64,000 nucleotides of DNA from Aulostomus chinensis (taxonomy: Eukaryota; Chordata; Actinopteri; Syngnathiformes; Aulostomidae), in assembly GCA_037954235.1 (NCBI GenBank), contig JBBMOA010000003.1:7255453-7319452 (forward strand), in the 5' to 3' direction. A program made the position numbers and the translations under genes. Every line of letters begins with the position of its first letter. The stretch's first letter is position 1. The notes below the pieces were generated by a model, which did not search any database, was not told where the DNA came from, and saw nothing but the letters and a program-made list of their open reading frames with translations. Below, in pieces: positions 20,676 to 32,360 of the stretch.

Positions 20676-20948
20676 CCATCCATTCATTTTCTTACGCTTA
20701 TCCTCTTAAGAGTCACGGGAGCCTATCCCAGCAGCTTTCGGGCAAGAGGCAGGGTTCACCCTGGATGGGTTGCCAATCCATTGCAGGGCCAACCCATATA
20801 GACAGACAACCATTCACACTTACAGCCACGCCTACAGTCACTTTAGAGCATCCAATAGCCTCGTCCCCATTTGCATGTCTTTGGACTCAAACCCTGAACC
20901 TTCTTGCTGTGTGGTGACAGTGCTAAGTACTGCACCCCCGTGCTGCCC
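20676..20948 (-). repeat. tRNA-derived SINE with 14-bp target duplication
   Basis: A minus-strand copy beginning with reversed ATGG tail (ccatccattcattttcttac) and ending with 'gtgctgccc', the reversed head. It is flanked by a perfect 14-bp direct repeat, AAATTGTCCAATAT, at 20662-20675 and 20949-20962. The middle, including part of the B-box region (the 'tggagtttgcatgttctcc' block), is deleted. Confidence 0.92.
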
Positions 20949-21212
20949 AAATTGTCCAATATAAAAGTTAATATTTATTTATTCCAGTTTTTGTTTATTT
21001 CTCATTTCATAAATATTTTCTTTCTTTTAATTTGTATTATCCTTTCTTCTTCCCTCTGTAAGTGTTGCTGATACTATTTATATTTCCCTTGGGTGGGATT
21101 AATAAAGTTTTCTTATTCTTATCAGAAAACTGTCAATAGCCAGAATAGAATAAATGTATAGATATAGCCCTCAATTTAAGATTGCAGGCTGGAAGCAAAA
21201 CCTATTGTAAAT

Positions 21213-21410
21213 GGCTACTTGTAACTCCTTGTTGTTGACGTCTGTTGTTTACCTCTTAAGTCAGGGGAAGCCTGGGTGATTGTTGGTAACAAGAACATCA
21301 AAATGGATGTCGGCTACTTGTAACTCCTTGTTGTTGACGTCTGTTGTTTACTTCTTAAGTCAGGGGAAGCCTGGGTGATTGTTGGTAACAAGAACATCAA
21401 AATGGATGTC
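21213..21410 (+). repeat. Two-copy 99-bp tandem duplication
   Basis: The unit 21213-21311 is repeated at 21312-21410 with a single difference (cctctt versus cttctt). It is not a known element and spans no gene. Confidence 0.95.
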
Positions 21411-23300
21411 AGGAGCAAAGGGTTACAGAAAGCCATCAGGTTTGGCTGCCTGTCTGTAAAATTATAGTGGGGAATAAAAAAGTTCTTAAAAAGAAAAAAG
21501 TTTGCTCAACAACATTTCACGAATGAAGGATCAGTGCGCTGTGGAGCCGACTCTTCTAGTCCACATAGAATGGCCCGATTGCAGTCCCTGGGGGCCACAA
21601 GTGTAAACATATTAACTTTGTTTTTTGGACATTTAGCCCATGTGGCCTGCAAGGGTGAAAAATTGACCAGTGAATGATAGTTTTCACATTTTTTCCAGTC
21701 ATACCTTAAGATGAACTGATATGCAAACAAAGGATCTTTATTTGTGCAACCAGGAGTTCCAACAGTCCCAATAAGAATAGCAGCAGTATAATTAAATGCA
21801 TAGAGACAACCACTCATGAGTGGGGCCGCAGGGTCATGATGCTTTAAGTGGTGGACCTTAGTGGCAGCGGTCTTCATGGTTCATGGGAGGTCATAACAGG
21901 TGTTGCGTTAATGCTAATTGGGGCAGCACTGAGGAAGGCAAATAAGGCAGAGCTTATAGGTGGTTAGGGACATACTTCAAGGACATCTTGAACAGAGGCA
22001 TCTGGTGTACTCCTGAGCCTTTGCAAACAAGCTTACCCCTCACACAGGCCTTAAACAAACAGTGGCATCTGTGCCTCTCAGCAGCAGTCTGAAGCTAAGC
22101 ATACCTACTTGTTTTCTGAAAAAAGCTACTCATCTTCCTGATAAGATTCTACATTAACTTTTACTCACACGGTTGAGATAGTGACTGACTATCAGTGCCT
22201 GATCTATGCATGTATCTATAAGCAGTGTAAATGTTGGTCTTCAAGCTGAGTAAAACTCTGGCCGAGTTCAGTGTATGAACTCTAATATGAATTATTTTTA
22301 TTCTCTCCAGTGAATGTAATATTGGTCCATAGACATCAATTGTCTGTCAGTTGATTCTTGAATTGCATGCAGTAGTCACAGGTCAGAAAGGTCTTGCAGG
22401 GCTGCATGTCTGAGGAGGACCGTTGCATGACTGATTTTCCAGTCTGAAACACTATGTGTACGCTCACCATCTAGTCAAGTTACTCCAGCCTCTCCTCTCC
22501 TCTCTGACTGCACGCCTCACTGGGCTAACACTGTCTGGAGTTCCTCCTGTGCGTGTGTGTGTGTGTGTGTGTGGGGGGGGGGGGGTAGAGAGTGTGAGAG
22601 AGAGAGACCAAGAGAGAGAGAAAGAGAGACAGCCAGCCCCTGGGAAGTAGGATGGTGTGATAACACTCAGAAATGATAGTTTAGCCCTGGAGAGCACTTG
22701 ACACGCAATATCTCCTTCCTCAAGTCGACACACACAAACACACACACACAGCTGTCACAGTGAAGGGTAAACAAGCAACACCAAGGGCTTTGAGAGCAGG
22801 CAGGGAGAGGAGACTTAGCCTCATCTGTATGTGTGTGTACCAGCGTCTCTGCGTGGGTGGGAGTGGCATCTGTGTGTATGTCTGTGTGAAACATCAGTAA
22901 AGTGGACCAAATTGAGTATATTGCCACTCAAATAATAGACAGTGTGGGACCAGACTCAGCATTGACTTGCAGATTTCAACCCAACTCCTGTCTGAGCCCC
23001 CCCACCCCCCAGCAGACAGTGTGATGAAACACAAAAATTGAATGTATAGGTACATCAGCCTGTCCATATATACGCACTATATGTGGCATGCATGAATGCT
23101 ACTAACTGCTGAGCCTGTTCTCCGTAAACAAAAGATGGATTTTCCTTCTTTGAAAGGATTCATGAATGAGGTATGAAAATTACCTAACACAACTAATGTT
23201 ATTGCCCACAATGACTATTGATTATTAAATCTAGGAAAAAAATAATTCCAAAGCGATTAATGTAGTATATAGTTTGTACATTAATAATTGCATGTCAAAC
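21411..23300. other. No recognisable gene; microsatellites
   Basis: A minus-strand ORF of 123 codons (21506-21877, starting 'MKTAATKVHHLKHHDPAAPL') is the longest unexplained ORF here; I do not recognise it and nothing around it supports expression. A (GT)n run joined to a G-tract lies at 22549-22586, followed by GA-rich sequence to 22630. C-rich and CA-rich patches lie near 22725-22755 and 22998-23010. Confidence 0.5.
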
Positions 23301-23313
23301 TGATTTATATATT

Positions 23314-23681
23314 CCATCCATCTTCTTCCGCTTATTCCTATTAAGGATCGTGGGGGGGCTGGAGCCTATCCCAGCGGCTATGGGCCAGAGGTACACCCTG
23401 GATGGGTCGCCAGTCCATCGCAGGGCCAACATATATAGACAAACAACCATTCACACTCCCATTCATACCTATGGTCAATTTAGAGTATCCAATCAGCCTA
23501 GTCCCCAGTTGCATGTCATTTGACAGCGGGAAGAAGCAGGAGTACCCAGAGAGAACCCATGCAGACACAGGGAGAACATGCAAACGCCACACAGAAAGAT
23601 CCTGTTCCTGTGCTGGGACTCGAACTCGGAACCTTCTTGCTGTGAGGCGACAGTGCTAACCACTGCACCAGCGTGCCGCCC
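23314..23681 (-). repeat. Full-length tRNA-derived SINE
   Basis: Complete from the reversed tail ('ccatccatcttcttccgctt') to the reversed head ('cactgcaccagcgtgccgcc'), with the reversed B box 'ggactcgaactc'. The flanks 'atttatatatt' (23303-23313) and 'atttattgatt' (23682-23692) match at 9 of 11 positions and are probably a decayed target duplication. Confidence 0.92.
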
Positions 23682-23692
23682 ATTTATTGATT

Positions 23693-24290
23693 CCAATTAA
23701 TTATTTATACCGTGAATGCAAGACTGTCTTCTTAAGAAATATGACTATACAATTTGTAATTGGAAGCAGCAGAAGCTTAGGAATAGGCTTATTAATGTTT
23801 CAGTGACTGACAGCAGACGATTATGGTCCCCCAAACATTCCCTTTGCTCCCACCGTTCTTGGGGGATTTTGTGGACCTTCCAAGTTGAGATGATTCTTCC
23901 CACATGTTGTGAGCCTGACCCAGGTGTGTCCTGGAGGCATCCCACTCCTGAACACCCATGAAGGAGATCATCCTTTGTCTGAGTTCCTTCCATAATAATG
24001 AGAAAGTCAGGTGAAGAAAATTGGCTTTACCTTTACATTATGGAGATGGTGGTACCTTCTATTTCCACCAATCGACATATATTTTCACAAAATGAAGCAA
24101 AAGAAGATATTTCTTATTGATGTGTCTCGCTTCATCATCATTTTGTGTAGCCTTCCCCGAAGTATAAAAAGTTATCCAGAGTTTACCATACTTTATTACA
24201 GATTCTGTCTGTGAAAATCCCTTAAAATCTGCACTAAAAATGGACTCATGACCAAAAAAAACCTCCAGGTTTTGCTTTTTTTTTCCTTAA
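23693..24290. other. No recognisable gene
   Basis: The spacer between two SINEs has no element ends, repeats or coding similarity that I recognise. Confidence 0.5.
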
Positions 24291-24299
24291 TGGGATTGA

Positions 24300-24676
24300 T
24301 GGGCTGCACGGTGGTGCAGTGGTTAGCACTGTGGCCTCACAGCAAGAAGGTTCCAGGTTTGAGTCCCGGCTCAGGCACGGGATCTTTCTGTGTGGAGTTT
24401 GCATGTTCTCCCCATGCCTGCGTGGGTTCTCTCCAGGTACTCTGGCTTCTTCCCACCGTCCAAAGACATGCAATTGGGGACTAGGCTAATTGAATACTTC
24501 AAAAATTGACCGTAGGTATGACTGTGAATGCGAATGTTTTTTTGTTGATATGTGTTGCCCCTGCAATGGACTGGCGACCTGTCCAGGGTGTACCCCGCCT
24601 CTCGCTCTTAGCCACTGGGATAAGCTCCAGCCCCCCTGCGACCCTTAATAGGAACAAGCAGAAGAAAATGGATGGA
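24300..24676 (+). repeat. Full-length tRNA-derived SINE with pol III boxes
   Basis: The best copy for reading the family. The head starts 'gggctgcacggtggtgcagt' and has an A-box match (tggtgcagtgg, 24312-24322) and a B-box match (ggtttgagtcc, 24356-24366), the internal RNA polymerase III promoter inherited from a tRNA. A tRNA-unrelated body and an ATGG tail follow. A 9-bp direct repeat TGGGATTGA flanks it (24291-24299 and 24677-24685). Confidence 0.93.
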
Positions 24677-24685
24677 TGGGATTGA

Positions 24686-25315
24686 CAGCAGCCTCAAGTA
24701 GTAGGTGCCAAATCCCGACCATAGACCCTATGTGAAAAGTTTCATTTCCAAGTAGCAATACGTACAAGAAAATTGAACTTATAAATTAAAAATAACAAGC
24801 AGCAAGCAACAACACATTTTCTGCACGCAAACTTTTGAAAGAATGTATACATACTATGATGGAAACATTTCAGTCTTTCAAGATCCCCTACAGTTTAAAA
24901 TCTGTATCATTTAAGTCTTACACATGGCCTTGTTGCCTTACTTTTCTCAAGTTTGTTGATTGTCTCACTCAGAAAAATGACCCTAAATGTCGAATCAGAT
25001 TTGAGAGTTGTAATGTATGAAATAAATAATTCTCAGTCATTCATATTGATATGTTTCAAAGACACATTTAAAAATTCAAAGTTTCCATAGCTTTTCATCC
25101 ATTTGGGCCACATCAGGAGACCTATTTCAATATCTGGATTGAGTAATAGCTCAATAACAGATTAAGCTTTTCCTGTTAGTTTCTTTTGGAGAAACACCTG
25201 ATTTCTTCTTTCACTTTGGGAATCAGCACGTCAGAACAACAATCACATTTTGTTCAACTACACTAATCTGAAATTTTTCAGATTAATAGCTGGCTGTTAC
25301 TGTTGCCTTGGCACA
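24686..25315. other. No recognisable gene
   Basis: AT-rich sequence without element signatures that I recognise. Confidence 0.5.
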
Positions 25316-25317
25316 TA

Positions 25318-26530
25318 CCGTATTTTTCAGACTATAAAGTGCTCCGGATTATAAAGTGCAATATCAATGAACAGGTCTATTGCCATACATAAAGCGCACT
25401 GGATTATAAGGCGCATTCAGCAAAACAAAACAAGTCAAATTTTATTCAACTCATTCACCATAACTTTCAACTTTGTTCAGTTGTAACACATGAATACAAA
25501 AAAATACACTCACTTTTTCAGTTCATTCCTCATCCACAAATCCATCAAAGTCTTCATCTTCAGTGTCTGAGTTTAACCGTCTGGCGATTTCGGCATAAAG
25601 CATGCCCGGATCCCTCTTGTCATTATCCGAGTCAGTCTCGTTGCTGTTATTTAGCCATTCAGTGATGATTCCGGCCTTCGTGAAAGATTGGATGACACTT
25701 GAGACTGATACCTTAGCCCAGGCATTCACAATCCATTGACAGATAGTGGCGTAACTCACTCGGCGTTGCCTCCCTATCTTGGTGAATGTGTGTTCGCCTT
25801 CTGTCATCCAAATGCTCCCACGCAGCTCGCAATTTAACTTTGAATGACCTGTTGACACCAATATCTAGCGGTTTGAATTCTTTGGTTAATCCACCCGGAA
25901 TGATGGCAAGCTTTGAATTAGTTTGCTTCACTTGGGTTTTGACAGTATTGGTTCGATGAGCACGCATAGAGTCGCAGATCAATAGGGATGGAGATTTGTG
26001 GAAAAAGCCATCCAGTCTCTTGATGTAAACTTCTCTCAGCCACTCACTCATCTTCTCCTTGTCCATCCAGCCCTTTGGGTTAGCCTTAATGATGACCATG
26101 GGTGATAGTTTCTGGCCATTAGCCTGGCAACCGAGAACCATACTGAAGGATGGCTTCTCATTCCCTGTGATGCGTATTGATACCGTACTGGTCCCTGTTT
26201 TCTCAACTGTACGGTTCACGGGGATGTCAAAGGTGAGGGGGACCTTGTCCGTGTTGGTGATGTGTTCTGGCCAGATCTACTTTTCAGTGATCTTGTTCTT
26301 GCAGTAGGTGCAGAAAATGGCCAGCTTTTCTTTGTAGTCCTTGGGCAGTTGCTGCAAGATGATAGTTCTTGTGCAGATGGAGAGATTACGCCTTTTCATA
26401 AAACACAAGCACCAAGAAGGACCGCCATGAAAGTCGTTGATCTTCATGTCACGTGCCACCGCTGTTGCCTTAATTCGACAGTAGAGACACTTTTACCTGC
26501 TGTTCTCTGTGGCTGTCTGTGTTCTCTAAC
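25318..26530 (-). mobile_element. Tigger/pogo transposon, one end intact, other end lost at an L2 LINE
   Basis: The left end, CCGTATTTTTCAGACTATAA after TA (25316-25317), is the same family of terminal repeat as the element at 17.7 kb. A transposase is encoded on the minus strand. The other end is not seen: at about 26530-26545 the sequence passes into the 3' tail of an L2 LINE, so the 5' third of the transposon is missing. Confidence 0.8.
25523..26459 (-). pseudogene. Tigger/pogo (CENP-B/jerky-like) transposase, DDE_1 domain
   Basis: The frame opens with 'MKINDFHGGPSWCLCFMKRR' (end of the CENP-B-type DNA-binding region), followed by 'LPKDYKEKLAIFCTYCKNKI'. After an in-frame TAG (about 26274-26276) comes 'WPEHITNTDKVPLTFDIPMN' with the first catalytic Asp. 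'MNRTVEKTGTSTVSIRITGN' and 'GCQANGQKLSPMVIIKA' follow, then 'SLLICDSMRAHRTN' (second Asp) and 'IPGGLTKEFKPLDIGVNRSF' (third Asp). A frameshift near 25800 leads to the C-terminal tail ending in acidic 'DTEDEDFDGFVDEE'. All three acids are kept. The N-terminal helix-turn-helix is missing. The closest relatives I know are Tigger-derived genes of the jerky type. Confidence 0.85.
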
Positions 26531-26544
26531 TGTGGCCATCTCGC

Positions 26545-27768
26545 TTTCAGAATCAGAAAAGATTTTATTGCCAAGTATGGTTTTATACATACGAGGAATT
26601 AGTTGTGTTGCTGTTGGTGCATGCAGTCCAATAAGCTAAAAAAACCTAAATTCTTAAGTGCAGAAGCATATAGAAATATAAATATAAATATATACAGTCT
26701 GTTATGATGAATAAAGCAGCAGTACAGTCGGCAGTAATAATAACACAGACAAATGTGCTGATGAAAAGGTGCAGAGGAACAAGTAGTCCAAGTTGAGCGT
26801 TAATGTCATGCATAGAGTTCGGGTACCGTCGATGTGACAGGTAGACAGAGGCAGAGTGGAGTGTAAGAGTCTCGGGGGGGGGGGGGGGGGTTCCAGGCCT
26901 TGTTGATAAGGCTGACAGCAGATGGGAAAAAACTGTCCTTGTGACGTGAGGTTTTGGTCCTGATGGACCGCAGCCTCCTGCCAGAGGGGAGAGACTCAGA
27001 GAGTTCGTGTTTGGGGTGGGAGGGATCAGCCACAATTTTTCCAGCGCGCCTCAGGGTCCTTTAGGTGTACAGGTCCTGAAGAGATGGGAGATTGCAGCCA
27101 ATCACCTTCTCTGCAGACCAAATGACACTCTACAGCCTGCCCTTGTCCTTGGCGGTGGCAGCAGCATACCAGATGGTGATGGAGGAGGTGAGGATGGACT
27201 CAATGATGGCTGTGTAGAAGTGCACCATCATTGTCTTTGGTAGACTGAATTTCTTCTGCTGCCACAGGAAGTACATCCTCTGCTGTGCTTTCTTGATGAG
27301 GGAGCTGATGTTCGGCTCCCACTTGAGGTCCTGGGAGATGATGGTTCCCAGGAAGCGGCAAGACTCCACAGTGTCAATGGTGGAGTCACAGAGGGTGATG
27401 GGGGCAGGTGAGGCTGAGTTCTTCCTGTAGTCCACAACCATCTCCACTGTCTTTAGAGTGTTGAGCTCTAAGTTGTTCTGGTTGCACCAGGCCACCAGGT
27501 GGTCAACCTCCCACCTGTAGGCGGACTCGTCCCTATCAGAGATGAGGGTGGTGTCGTCTGCAAACTTCAGGAGCTTGATGGACTGGTAACTGGAGATGCA
27601 GCTGTTCTTGTACAGGGAGAATAGCATAGGAGAAAGAACGCAGCCCTGGGGTGTTCCACTGCTGATGGTCTGAGAGTCGGAGATGTGTTTTCCCAGCTTC
27701 ACACACTGCTTCCTTTCAGACCAAAGGTACACATTTGAATGATTTGAGGGTTTTTCAGAGGACAAAAC
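26545..27768 (-). pseudogene. L2-type LINE, reverse transcriptase to 3' end
   Basis: The minus-strand frame has RT block B 'ISSGTPQGCVLSPMLFSLYK' and block C 'LLKFADDTTLISDRDES', then 'LAWCNQNNLELNTLKT'-type residues and 'CRFLGTIISQDLKWEPNISS'. After two stops in the same frame (near 27129 and 27061) it ends with 'VADPSHPKHELSESLPSGRR' and 'IRTKTSRHKDSFFPSAVSLI'. The 3' untranslated part runs to 'gcaataaaatcttttctgat' near 26570, the tail type of fish L2. The 5' end is truncated at about 27768. A G-run lies at 26874-26890. It is inactive. Confidence 0.85.
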
Positions 27769-29241
27769 ATCTCAGGTAGAAATGAAAAATGGTGGCAAGG
27801 ATTTGAACAAGCATCTCTTCAAATGTGTCAAATTACTCTTAACCAAGGACAAGTGCTACTCTGCAAGTAACAAAGGAAATTATCAAGAAACCGTAAAAAC
27901 AAAAGACATATGTGCCTTTTGTGAGATGTGCCAAAAGATCCATCACAAAAAACTGGATGAGGGCAACAAGTGAACAAGAGCATCATCAGCCCCAGGGTCC
28001 AGTGGAAGCCTGTCTCAAGAACACAAGTACACCAGATGGTGGAGGTTCTCTGTAAGCTCATGAAATAAGCACGAGAGACTCAAGCAAGCCCACACTGAAG
28101 AAGTTCAGTGTGTTCCATGAAGTATTACTTGATGAAAAAATAAAGCCTTATACACTGAAAAAGAAGGAATACTATTTTACTTTCTTGTTGTTTTTTTTAA
28201 AAAAAAAGGTTGAAATTCTTAACTCAGCAAAGAGAATAGCTCTTGTTTCATATATTGAATACCACAGTGGACCCATAATTACCTCTTCTTCCTAATCACA
28301 CAAATGTGTTTCACAGCGCACAGCTGCAGCATGGCAGCAATTGGAAACTGGCATCATGGGGGAGTGCACATCTCCCCTCAAACATTCATGAATGCAAAGA
28401 AGTAGAAAGAAAGTGTTTTTAAGAAAGTGTGTTTAAATGACATCTGACTATAGCAGACTGCATGTAAAATGCATCTAGCAAAGTTGAAGGTTAAACTTAA
28501 AGTCAGACTGAACTCAAATGATACAAATCATGAACATCTCAAGTGCCACAGAGGAAACTTTCAAAACAAATGAAAAGATTCTATGGTTGACTGTGTGATT
28601 AATTCCAACTACTTAAAAGAGGGATGACAATGTCATCTTATCACCAGAAGACGAGCTCATATCTGGAGGAAGCTCAGCGTGGAGCCGCTGTTCTTTTATG
28701 CTACAATGACTTACTGTTCTACCGCATCTCAAAGTACAAGCACAAGATCGGGCAGACTGGCACAGGCTTTTTATGCTTGTCTGCGATCATACCAGAGGCA
28801 GTATGTTCTTGGGTTGTCCGTCTATACATCCTTCCCATTCTTGTTAATGGAGGGTCACTTGAACACACTGTGAAAACTTCTTCGAATTTTCTCTCATAGG
28901 GACTCAAAGGGAACTGAAATGATTTCAAGGTTACCAGGTTTCCAGTTTTCTAATGTAATCTTTTAAGCAATTCACCATGTCTTTAAACAAGTTTTGAAAA
29001 AATATTCCCTGAATATTGCATGGACATAATACTTCAATCCAATTCTGATGTTGAATTCCCAGGATCCCATTTTCAGACTTATGTCTTATTTATGGGGAAA
29101 GTCCTCGCATCCTCTTAAGGAACCACCTTGATTCTTCAGTCTTGTCACTTGAAGCATCCAGAGCCAACACTGAGCAAGAAACATACTCAGCTCTAAAGGC
29201 CAAGTAGCCAAGTATGTGCCGCAGCCAAGAATTTTGACTAC

Positions 29242-29292
<51 letters not shown>

Positions 29293-29448
29293 GAAGGCCT
29301 TGGTAGGAGGCACGCAGAAGTAATGTTGCAATGACAAATAAACTGAAGGCAAAAAAGGGTAAGATTGAGAAAAGTAATTGACTACCTGAAAAAGTGACCA
29401 TTTGAATGAAACACTGGATGGCAAAGCAGGGGCGTATTCCATCATACC

Positions 29449-29479
<31 letters not shown>

Positions 29480-30900
29480 ACCAGGCTTGCTAGAAAAATC
29501 CAGGAATCAATTAACACCACTTCCTTATCAAACCTCCACTAACTGCATTCAGCCACTTATAATAAAGGCTGACTTTTTTGCCTTTGAGTGCAGGCCAAAG
29601 AAGAGAAGAAGCCTGACCAGTCAGTGGGGTAAAAAGTTGACACAATGACACAAGAGTGGTTTTCTTTTCAAAGGCTGACCAAATGCTGCTGATTGCAACA
29701 TCTCTGACTTTAACTTTTTCTTTTACAGCATTTTTTATAAAGTTGCCATCCACTATCAGCCATTTAAACATTTCCACTAGTAGTTCGAGACCCCCAGGAT
29801 ATTATGAAGTATAATTTTGAACACAACTAATCACATGAGAAGGGAAAAGAAAGCCTTTATTTTCATTCATAAAGTACATCCATTCTTTTTTGTGTCAATA
29901 GATGACTGAGGGTTGCTCTCATGAAAAACTGTCATTTTAGATAAGTTGATTAAAAACACTTATGTAAAACCAGTCATTTTCAAGCATAAATGTATTTGAT
30001 CTAAGTAATTATTTGTTTGATTTTTTTTCTCTCATATATGGTACTTCAATTGTGTACTATAAAAAATTAATATATTCAGCTCAAGTGCTCAAAGCAGCAT
30101 CTATTCATTTGCAGCAACTGCTGGTTTCTGGAGCAACTTGGTCACTTGATTTTGGACCAAGACCTGCTGTATTCTGTCACAACATGCACAAGAGTGCTCT
30201 CCCCTGCATGACAGTGGTAACACCAACTGCCGGTAAAACAGATCATTTGGGGGGAGCGTTGTCTTGCAAATGACAGAAAATTTCATAAATGGCTGGAGTT
30301 AATAAGGTGAGGGAGACAGCATGGCAAAAAATAGCTGCCAGACTAAATGCCAGTGGTGGTTGCTGGAAAACATGGTAAATTGAGCTGTTTGTGCCATATT
30401 TGGTTTGTTTCATCAACCAATACAATTGAACTCAAAACTCCTGTTCTGAACATAAAATCAGCTTAAAATAACATAATGGATATTAAAAAAAAAAAAATCC
30501 TAAATTTCCCATGACATGAATTTTGCAAGAGTGAGTTCTGATGCTCCGTTATTTAACTCCTGCAGAATACATGAGTGGAATTTTTGTTTTTATATTTAAT
30601 ATGTTAATGTGGTTTTATGTTCAGCACATGAAGTTTGATTGAATGCCACAAAATGTATACTTAAAATTATTTCACTTAAAAACACAGATGATATTGACTG
30701 TCCTATCACAATACTGGACAGTAATTTTCTGCAAAGACACAAAGACAACTAAAACAAAAAGAATCAGTTTTTATTCAATGCCAATGAAATTCAGATAATC
30801 AATGTGAAATGTGCAATATTCAATCAAATGACAGTGAATGATAACCTTTTAGAGATGAAATAAATGATGATATTGAGATTCTATCAATCAAATACTATTT
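27769..30900. other. No recognisable gene; simple repeats
   Basis: This 3.1 kb holds a (TA)n at 29241-29289, a poly-A run at 29450-29475 and otherwise unique-looking AT-rich sequence. Short ORFs at 28624-28899 and 29511-29777 have no recognisable domains. Confidence 0.5.
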
Positions 30901-31085
30901 ATGGGGCAGCATGGCTTGGCAGTAAAATGGCCATAGAACAACTAAAGAGTTGCTTGGGTTCGATCTTCACTTTCCACGATGACTGTGTTGAAGTTTCCTC
31001 GAGCCCCTGATTGCTCCCAATGAGTAGGCATGGCAGCCTCCACTATCAGTGTTTCTATAAATAGTTTTGAGTGAAAATGCAGTTA
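30900..31085 (+). repeat. Degenerate tRNA-headed SINE-like repeat
   Basis: 'Ggggcagcatggcttggcag' with 'ttgcttgggttcgatcttca' gives a tRNA-like head with a B-box-like gggttcgatct. 'Attgctcccaatgagtaggc' and 'gcagcctccactatcagtgt' continue the pattern of the repeat whose 3' part lies at 20.5 kb. Confidence 0.45.
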
Positions 31086-31189
31086 AAAACTTTAACTTTG
31101 ACAGTTCTGCCTTTTTTTCTGGTCTTAGTCAAGATCAATATCATCTAAGGCCCCATTCATGCACATTCAGAATCTAATATATGCTAATA

Positions 31190-32360
31190 CACTGCCCAAA
31201 AAATGAAGGGAACACATAATCATCACAGTGTAACTCATGTCTGTAAATCAGTCACACTTCTGGGTATCAACCCGTCCAGTTAAGAAATAATAATGATTGT
31301 AAAGCAATTTTAACTGTTGTTGTGCAAATGAGACAGACAACAGGTAGAAAGGAGAGGCAATTCCCAAGACAAGCCCAATAAATGAATGGTTTACCACGTG
31401 GTGGCGACAGACCATTTCCCTTTCCTCATCCTCTTTGGATGACTGTTGGCTGGTTTTGAATTTTTCCAGTGCCCTCACAACTAATGTTAGCATGAAGAGG
31501 TATCTCCAGACCTCATGAGTTGCTTAGGTGGCGCAGATCCACCAGGTTCTACCATATATGCTGTGGGCAGAAGGTTTGCTGTCTCCCAGCACAGTGTTGA
31601 AAGCATGGAGGAGATACCCGGATGACAGACCACTGCACCTGGAGAGGTGGAGGGGGCCGTAGGAGGGCAACAACCAAGCAGCAGGACCGCTGTCTGCTCC
31701 TTCAGTGAAACAGGAGGAGCACTGCCAGAGCCCTACAAAATGACTCCCAACAGGCTACTCATGTGCATGTTTCTGCCCAAACTGTCACAAACAGATTCCA
31801 TGGCTTGAGGCCCCAATGTCAACATATGGGGCCTATGCTCACAGGCTGGCACCATGAAGCCCAATTGGCAGTTGTTATAAAACAACAGAATTGGTAGATT
31901 GCCATGGGCTACTGGTCCTCTTTACAGATGTGGGCAGACTTACACTGAGCACATGTGACAGATGTGAGAGAGCTGTAGAGAATCTGGCTGGTTTGGTCAT
32001 GGGTCAGTGATTGCCTTGGGAAGCATATCCTTGGAGGGCCACACAGACTTCCATATGCTAGCCAGAGGTATCCTGACCACTGTTAGTTAGCAGGATGAGA
32101 TCCTCAGATGCACTGTCAGACCATATGCTGGTACAGTGGTCCCAGGGTTCCTTCTGGTTGGTGCGTGACAATATGCGGCCTCATGTTGCTGGAGTGTGTC
32201 AGCACTGCCTGGATGATGAAGGCATTGAGGCTATTGACTGGTCCGCCTGTTCCTCAGACCTGAGTCCAATCAAGAACTATCAGGACATAATGTGTCACTG
32301 TCTCCACCTCTGCTATGTTGTAGAGCTGACTCATACCGAGAGGAGATTCACCAGGAGACC
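31190..32360 (+). mobile_element. Tc1/mariner transposon, left end to transposase C-terminus
   Basis: The left end CACTGCCCAAAAAATGAAGG follows a TA (31188-31189), a Tc1 end type common in fish. The plus-strand transposase is heavily decayed over 31540-32090. A clearer stretch at 32095-32340 reads 'SGSFW'-like residues, then 'VRDNMRPHVAGVCQHCLDDE' (second catalytic Asp in DN-RPH) and 'EAIDWSACSSDLSPIKN', where PIK replaces the usual PIE, so the third catalytic acid is lost. The right inverted repeat is absent: a Harbinger end begins at about 32361. Confidence 0.75.

Noticed and set aside
24300..24370. Functional tRNA gene
   Set aside because: A- and B-box matches are present, but there is no cloverleaf or anticodon arm, and the unit is the head of a dispersed SINE.
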